Assembly: GCA_900552305.1 (NCBI GenBank)
Contig: URZD01000136.1
Location: forward strand, 1 to 5,877
Source: an uncultured Eubacteriales bacterium
GTDB lineage: Bacteria; Bacillota; Clostridia; Monoglobales; Monoglobaceae
Length of the DNA: 5,877 nt
Direction: 5' to 3'
Shown here: positions 5,153 to 5,877 of the stretch, one piece after another
Numbering within the stretch: position 1 is the first letter of the stretch
How the letters are laid out: the number at the start of each line of letters is the position of its first letter
Notes under the pieces: generated by a model
The model's input: the letters and a program-made list of their open reading frames with translations, nothing else
Told to the model about the DNA's origin: nothing
Databases searched by the model: none
Position numbers and translations under genes: made by a program

Positions 5153-5877
5153 ATGAGTACAAGCTCGCAAGACAGTAAGCGTGAGTTTCTGCGCGGCATA
5201 ACGGACGGAGTTCCGATTTGCCTCGGCTATTTCTCGGTAGCGTTCGCGTTCGGCATTTTTGCGGTCGGCAACGGACTGACGGTACTGCAATCGCTGCTGA
5301 TTTCCATGACCAATGTCACCTCGGCGGGGCAGCTTGCCGCGGTGCCGATAATGACCTCGGGCGGAACTTTGATTGAGCTTGCGGTGGCGCAGCTGGTTAT
5401 AAACCTTCGCTACGCGCTGATGTCGGTGTCACTGTCGCAAAAGCTCGGCAAAAATGTCCGTATGCTTGACAGGTTTATTGTTTCGTTTGTGAATACCGAC
5501 GAGGTTTTTGCGGTTGCATCGGGAAATCCCGGCAGCGTTTGCCGCGAATACCTTTACGGACTGATTCTTACGCCGTATATCGGCTGGAGCGCGGGAACAC
5601 TTGTCGGCGCGGTTGCGGGCAACATTCTGCCGCAGCTTGTGATTACCTCGCTCGGCGTTGCGATTTACGGAATGTTTGTCGCGATAGTCGTGCCGGAAAC
5701 TCGGAAGCATAAGGCAACTGCGGCTTGCGTTCTGGTTTCTGTACTGCTGAGCTGTGTCTTTCGGTACACGCCCGTGCTGAACAAAATATCCGCGGGTTTT
5801 GTAATTATTATCTGTGCGGTTGCGGCGAGCGCGCTGTTTGCGGCGGGTGGGCCGGTCACATCCGCAACCATTGCCGC
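5153..5877 (+). CDS. azlC: AzlC-family branched-chain amino-acid exporter subunit, 3' end cut by window
   Basis: From ATG 5153 the frame is open to the window edge: 241 codons with no stop. Relatives (B. subtilis AzlC, E. coli YgaZ) have about 245-255 residues, so only the last few are missing. A short polar N-terminus leads to REFLRGITDGVPICLGYFSV and AFAFGIFA, the conserved first segment. TSAGQLAAVPIM, the NLRYALMSVSLSQKL loop and the YIGWSAGT segment follow, with several hydrophobic helices. AzlC works with the small membrane protein AzlD (YgaH) to export branched-chain amino acids or analogues such as 4-azaleucine; azlD would be expected just beyond 5877 but is not in view. GGAG at 5136-5139 is the probable ribosome binding site. 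The gene starts seven bases after the TRIC-family gene. An ATG overlapping that gene's stop (5145) opens only three codons. Confidence 0.9.
   Translation, partial: MSTSSQDSKREFLRGITDGVPICLGYFSVAFAFGIFAVGNGLTVLQSLLISMTNVTSAGQLAAVPIMTSGGTLIELAVAQLVINLRYALMSVSLSQKLGKNVRMLDRFIVSFVNTDEVFAVASGNPGSVCREYLYGLILTPYIGWSAGTLVGAVAGNILPQLVITSLGVAIYGMFVAIVVPETRKHKATAACVLVSVLLSCVFRYTPVLNKISAGFVIIICAVAASALFAAGGPVTSATIA

Noticed and set aside
4684..5290. Minus-strand frames opposite the TRIC-family and AzlC genes
   Set aside because: Arg/His-rich shadows of well-supported membrane-protein genes on the plus strand, with no ribosome binding sites.

Overview
The window looks like a stretch of chromosome from a low-to-moderate GC, endospore-forming member of the Clostridia (Firmicutes), probably an uncultured gut or rumen Oscillospiraceae-like bacterium. 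The strongest clue is a full-length SpoVT, the late-sporulation regulator. Strong AGGAGG-type ribosome binding sites, AT-rich intergenic DNA and U-tailed intrinsic terminators fit the same group. The species cannot be named from the sequence.

Left part (1-2160), plastic and scarred. Bases 1-437 are AT-rich and hold no convincing gene, only a strong, probably bidirectional terminator (193-234) and a doubtful 50-codon minus-strand ORF ending inside it. At 426-566 lies an isolated remnant of a Tn7-type TnsC/TniB AAA+ ATPase carrying the Walker B region. An intact SGNH/GDSL hydrolase follows on the minus strand (641-1252) with its own promoter. Divergent from it is a gene for a secreted InlB-repeat plus copper-amine-oxidase-N-like protein. 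Its natural start codon reads ATA and its 3' end is cut off. The cut is fused to the antisense of the first ~26 codons of a Phd/YefM-type antitoxin gene that still has its ribosome binding site. This is a recombination scar, and the secreted-protein gene is probably decaying.

Right part (2160-5877), ordered and intact. spoVT (2300-2839) is preceded by a perfect 13-bp inverted repeat whose 3' arm contains its Shine-Dalgarno, so its translation may be controlled by mRNA folding. Two tandem hairpins close the unit. A good sigma-A-type promoter (3075-3103) then drives a tight plus-strand operon of membrane proteins: an NSS/SNF-family sodium:amino-acid symporter, a TRIC/'glycine transporter' (UPF0126, YadS/YicG-like) protein, and an AzlC-family branched-chain amino-acid exporter subunit that runs off the window. 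The three genes are 4 and 7 bases apart and look like one amino-acid uptake/efflux module.

I see no CRISPR array, tRNA, rRNA or complete mobile element. The observations most worth checking are the Shine-Dalgarno-sequestering hairpin of spoVT, the ATA start, the antitoxin/surface-protein fusion and the TnsC remnant. No complete novel system is evident.
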